Origin: Nomia melanderi | Taxonomy: Eukaryota; Arthropoda; Insecta; Hymenoptera; Halictidae | DNA: 64,000 nucleotides | Assembly: GCF_051020985.1 (NCBI RefSeq) | Contig: NC_135007.1 | Coordinates: 9,181,501-9,245,500 of the forward strand | Reading direction: 5' to 3' | Shown: positions 61,660-64,000 of the stretch, piece after piece | Numbering within the stretch: the stretch's first letter is position 1 | Layout: each line of letters begins with the position of its first letter | Program-made: the position numbers and the translations under genes | The notes under the pieces: model-generated | Database searches by the model: none | What the model was told of the DNA's origin: nothing | The model's input: only the letters and a program-made list of their open reading frames with translations

Positions 61660-61960
61660 GAGGAGAGGAAACGAGACGAGAAAGAGAGAGAAAGACAGAC
61701 GATCCGCGGCTCTCCGAGAGGAAAGAGACCGAGAGAAATTGACAGAAGAGTCGCTTAGTCGGAGAAGAAAAGAGGGAGAGAGGTAGAGAGGCGGATAGAA
61801 ATTGAGAGTGGGTTAGCTCCGCTGCTGAGAGTTCGAGAAGGAGAGAGCATGGATGTGCGAGCGATAGAGAATTAGTGAGGAGAACCAGATGAAGAAAGAG
61901 GGAGGACGAGATGAGAAGAGAGAGACCGAGAAGCTGCATCACCCTGAACTTGCCCGAATA
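61660..61960 (+). repeat. second polypurine GA-rich tract
   Basis: Roughly 300 bases of GAGAG/GAAAG-rich sequence with few pyrimidine runs; the complementary CT-rich tract follows at 62033-62200. Confidence 0.75.
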
Positions 61961-62032
61961 CCTTCCTCCCTCCGAACCTTACGGTGTGTATCCGCTCACC
62001 AATGCACATGGCACCCAAGCGAGTTCTCCTGT

Positions 62033-62200
62033 CCTCTCTCTCTCTCTTCTTCACTCCGTCCCTCTTTCTCCTATCTTCCTCTTCACGCCTGTTCCCCGTC
62101 CTTCTCTCGCCAGGCCGTTCCTCCTTCCTTCGGTCGAACCTCGCTCTCGCCCTTTCAGCCCGCTTCCTTTTCTCGTCTTACTCTTCGCCTCCTCTCGCGG
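62033..62200 (+). repeat. polypyrimidine CT-rich tract
   Basis: TCTCTC/CTTCC-rich sequence on the plus strand immediately after the GA-rich tract, so the two form an imperfect inverted purine/pyrimidine arrangement. Confidence 0.75.
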
Positions 62201-63520
62201 AGTTAACCCACCCATTTCTTACGCTCTGCACCGTATACCGGGTGTCGGCGGAATATCCCTCGGATATAGATAGCAACCGGAGGCGCGGACGACGCGACTC
62301 GCGCCGCGCGCTGCTTCCGGCGCGCGATGCGGACCAGACCAAGTTATTGCCTGTGACCCTCTATCGTAGCCGCGCTCGCTGGAGGAGAACACGAGAGGAT
62401 CTGTGATTTAACGAGGCTACCGGGAATCCCCCCCTCGAAATAGATTCGTTACCGGTTTTTTCGCGTCCCCTGTTAACGATTCTCGGAGCACATCGGATTC
62501 GAGAAACGTATTCGACGGAAAGACCGCCGGGGATTCTGCGTTCCACGATGCGTTAGACACGCCGGAACCTTGACGAATCGAAGCAATCGTGTTTAAGGTG
62601 ATGCGTTAGATAAAGGCAGCTTAGTTAGCAGCGCGAGCTTCGATAAGATTGCAGGAACGAGCATCGCGAAATGTTTAAATTCATGCTATTTCCGTTCCGA
62701 TAAGCCGGAAGATTGTTTCTGTTGGCATTTTGATGGACGTAGGCGGCCAACATGTGAACCGTACCGCTCTTTTTAAACTGCAATCATCTTATACCTCTAA
62801 TCGCATGCGCCGATAGATTCCTTTCTTTTGTGTAAAAACCGTCTTCCTTTTTAGATCTGGCTCCAGGTTCGATTTTCTACTTCTTTCCTCGAAATACGGC
62901 TTAAATTATGAAACCGTACCAAGACTGCATTCGAAGGGCACGCTTCAGACATTTCGTGGAAAATAGAGACCGTTTAATTTTGAATAAAGACCACGAAGTA
63001 GCACACCAGTTTAACGCGACAAGGACAAACGAAGCAGAGCTCGAAGTGTGCATTAAACGAGAGCAGGACAAAATAAATAACGGGGCAGAGAAGTGTCAAC
63101 GAGAAACCGGAGCTCGCCGTTCGCGGAGGAGGTATAAACGTGTTAAAGGTGTCGCTGGGAATCGCTGGAACACCCGGTATATGAATACAGACACACCGAC
63201 TACAGTCAGCATTATACACCTACCCTGACTCGCCTCTACCTACCTACCTGCTCGCTAACGAGCCTACCTGCCGGACTTCTTGCATTGGAAGAGGTTGCCC
63301 AAGAAGAGGGCCCCAACCCTGGGTCCCTGGACCCATCCCCATAGGGCCGGCGACTACACCCCGCGGTGGTGCTTGCACCTTCCTTTATAAACGGTTAAAC
63401 AAATTTCCCTGTAAAACGGCGTTCCTAGAAAAGGATACGACCGCAGTGGGGGCGACACGGAACGGAGGAGACAGCGCCCAGAAAATATGTTTGCTTTTGC
63501 TTGGCGTGTTTGTGGTCATG

Positions 63521-63546
63521 CTCGGATCTCTCGCGCGAGATCCGAG
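63521..63546. repeat. perfect 10-bp inverted repeat with 6-base loop
   Basis: CTCGGATCTC (63521-63530), spacer TCGCGC, GAGATCCGAG (63537-63546). Would fold as a stable hairpin in either strand. Confidence 0.9.
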
Positions 63547-64000
63547 GATTTTCGAAATTTTATAGCCGAGCATAAATTGAATTTATTGACACCGAATTTC
63601 GGTGCTCTCGTGCCGGCTTTTACGATCTATTTTCGTTCGACGACGGCCGTCGTTTCCTCGAAACGTTATGGCGTTCGTAGGTTTCCCCGGTGACTTTTAG
63701 AATTGTTTATAACGCAACAGCGAGACCGCGGCGCGCGTTCTCGCGAGAGGGAGGGAGGGGGGGAGAATCAAACGAGTGACCCGTGTTTCCACTCGATAGA
63801 CGGTTGGGGAAGTGGAGGGAACACGCCTTTTTCGAATCCCTCGCGGATTCCATTCGAACGCGTTTCGCTCGCGCCTCGGTCCACTCGCAGCTACGGCTTG
63901 GTTTCGTCAATCGACGCGCCGCACTGCTCGGCCAGGATCGATAAATGCAAACTTCGTAAACATGGCTGACCGCGCGCGGCAGCTTCGCACTATCGACAGA

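Larger units (their letters stand above)
52610..64000 (+). other. large intron of pangolin (continues beyond window)
   Basis: At least 11.4 kb without a recognised TCF exon; neither the WPLLDV-type context region nor the HMG box (KKPLNAFMLYMKEMR) is present. It contains AT-rich DNA at 53900-55700 and 57300-60850, an 11-mer triplication (55962-55993), a CpG-rich and polypurine/polypyrimidine block (60880-62400) and a perfect hairpin (63521-63546). Open frames at 60885-61942 overlap in several frames on both strands and reflect base composition. Confidence 0.75.

Noticed and set aside
60885..61942. Long overlapping open frames (254 and 222 codons) on the minus strand in the pangolin intron
   Set aside because: Ser/Arg/Leu-rich products from CpG- and GA-rich DNA, overlapping in two frames; no conserved motif.
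1..64000. Mobile elements, virus-derived genes, CRISPR arrays or prokaryote-type operons
   Set aside because: No transposase, reverse transcriptase, integrase, long terminal repeats or regularly spaced repeats were recognised; gene structure is wholly insect-nuclear. A RepeatMasker run could still find short degraded copies.
52610..64000. Further pangolin exons within the window
   Set aside because: None of the TCF context-region, HMG-box or C-clamp sequence patterns appears in any frame, so these exons must lie downstream.

Overview
The window is nuclear DNA from an insect. Short exons joined by canonical GT...AG introns encode insect-type developmental regulators, and the non-coding DNA mixes AT-rich stretches with CpG-rich blocks. 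Hymenoptera (bee, ant or wasp) is the most likely group, judged from the compact TRPA-type channel and the base-composition mosaic. That placement is inference, because no species-specific element was recognised.

Four protein-coding genes are supported. (1) 2742-28708 (+): a Pax2/5/8 transcription factor (Drosophila shaven/sparkling). Eight exons run from the second half of the paired domain to the stop codon; the 5' exons with the first half of the paired domain lie before base 1. Every junction keeps the reading frame. (2) 33911-42650 (-): a complete three-exon gene for a 78-residue single-LIM cysteine-rich protein (CRIP), with an 8.2 kb first intron. (3) 44355-47978 (+): a nine-exon TRPA-subfamily ion channel with ankyrin repeats and six membrane segments, 795 residues from the first in-frame ATG; an additional upstream coding exon is possible. 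(4) 52197-64000+ (+): the first two coding exons of pangolin/TCF-LEF, with the beta-catenin-binding domain. The rest of that gene, including the HMG box, lies beyond the window.

Layout: Pax2/5/8 and CRIP are tail to tail across about 5 kb that starts with the Pax 3' UTR. CRIP and the TRPA channel are head to head across 1.7 kb, which must hold both promoters unless either has remote 5' exons. TRPA and pangolin are in tandem, separated by an AT-rich stretch, a 350 bp GGC/GGT-rich tract and a CpG-rich 5' region. The genes are not a pathway cluster. Two are nuclear regulators (Pax2/5/8, and pangolin as the Wnt effector), one is a small zinc-binding LIM protein and one is a sensory-type cation channel.

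Most of the window is intron or intergenic. It holds simple-sequence tracts (CT, ATT, CA, AT, GGC, CGAGT/CCGAA, CGAAA/CCGAG), a few short perfect palindromes and several GC-rich blocks that generate long but unconvincing open frames on both strands. No tRNA, rRNA, CRISPR array, transposon protein or recognisable virus-derived gene was seen. I did not find a credible new biological system. The most interesting leads are the CRIP/TRPA divergent interval, the E-box cluster in the second visible Pax intron, the possible internal regulatory region in the pangolin intron, and the unresolved N terminus of the TRPA channel.
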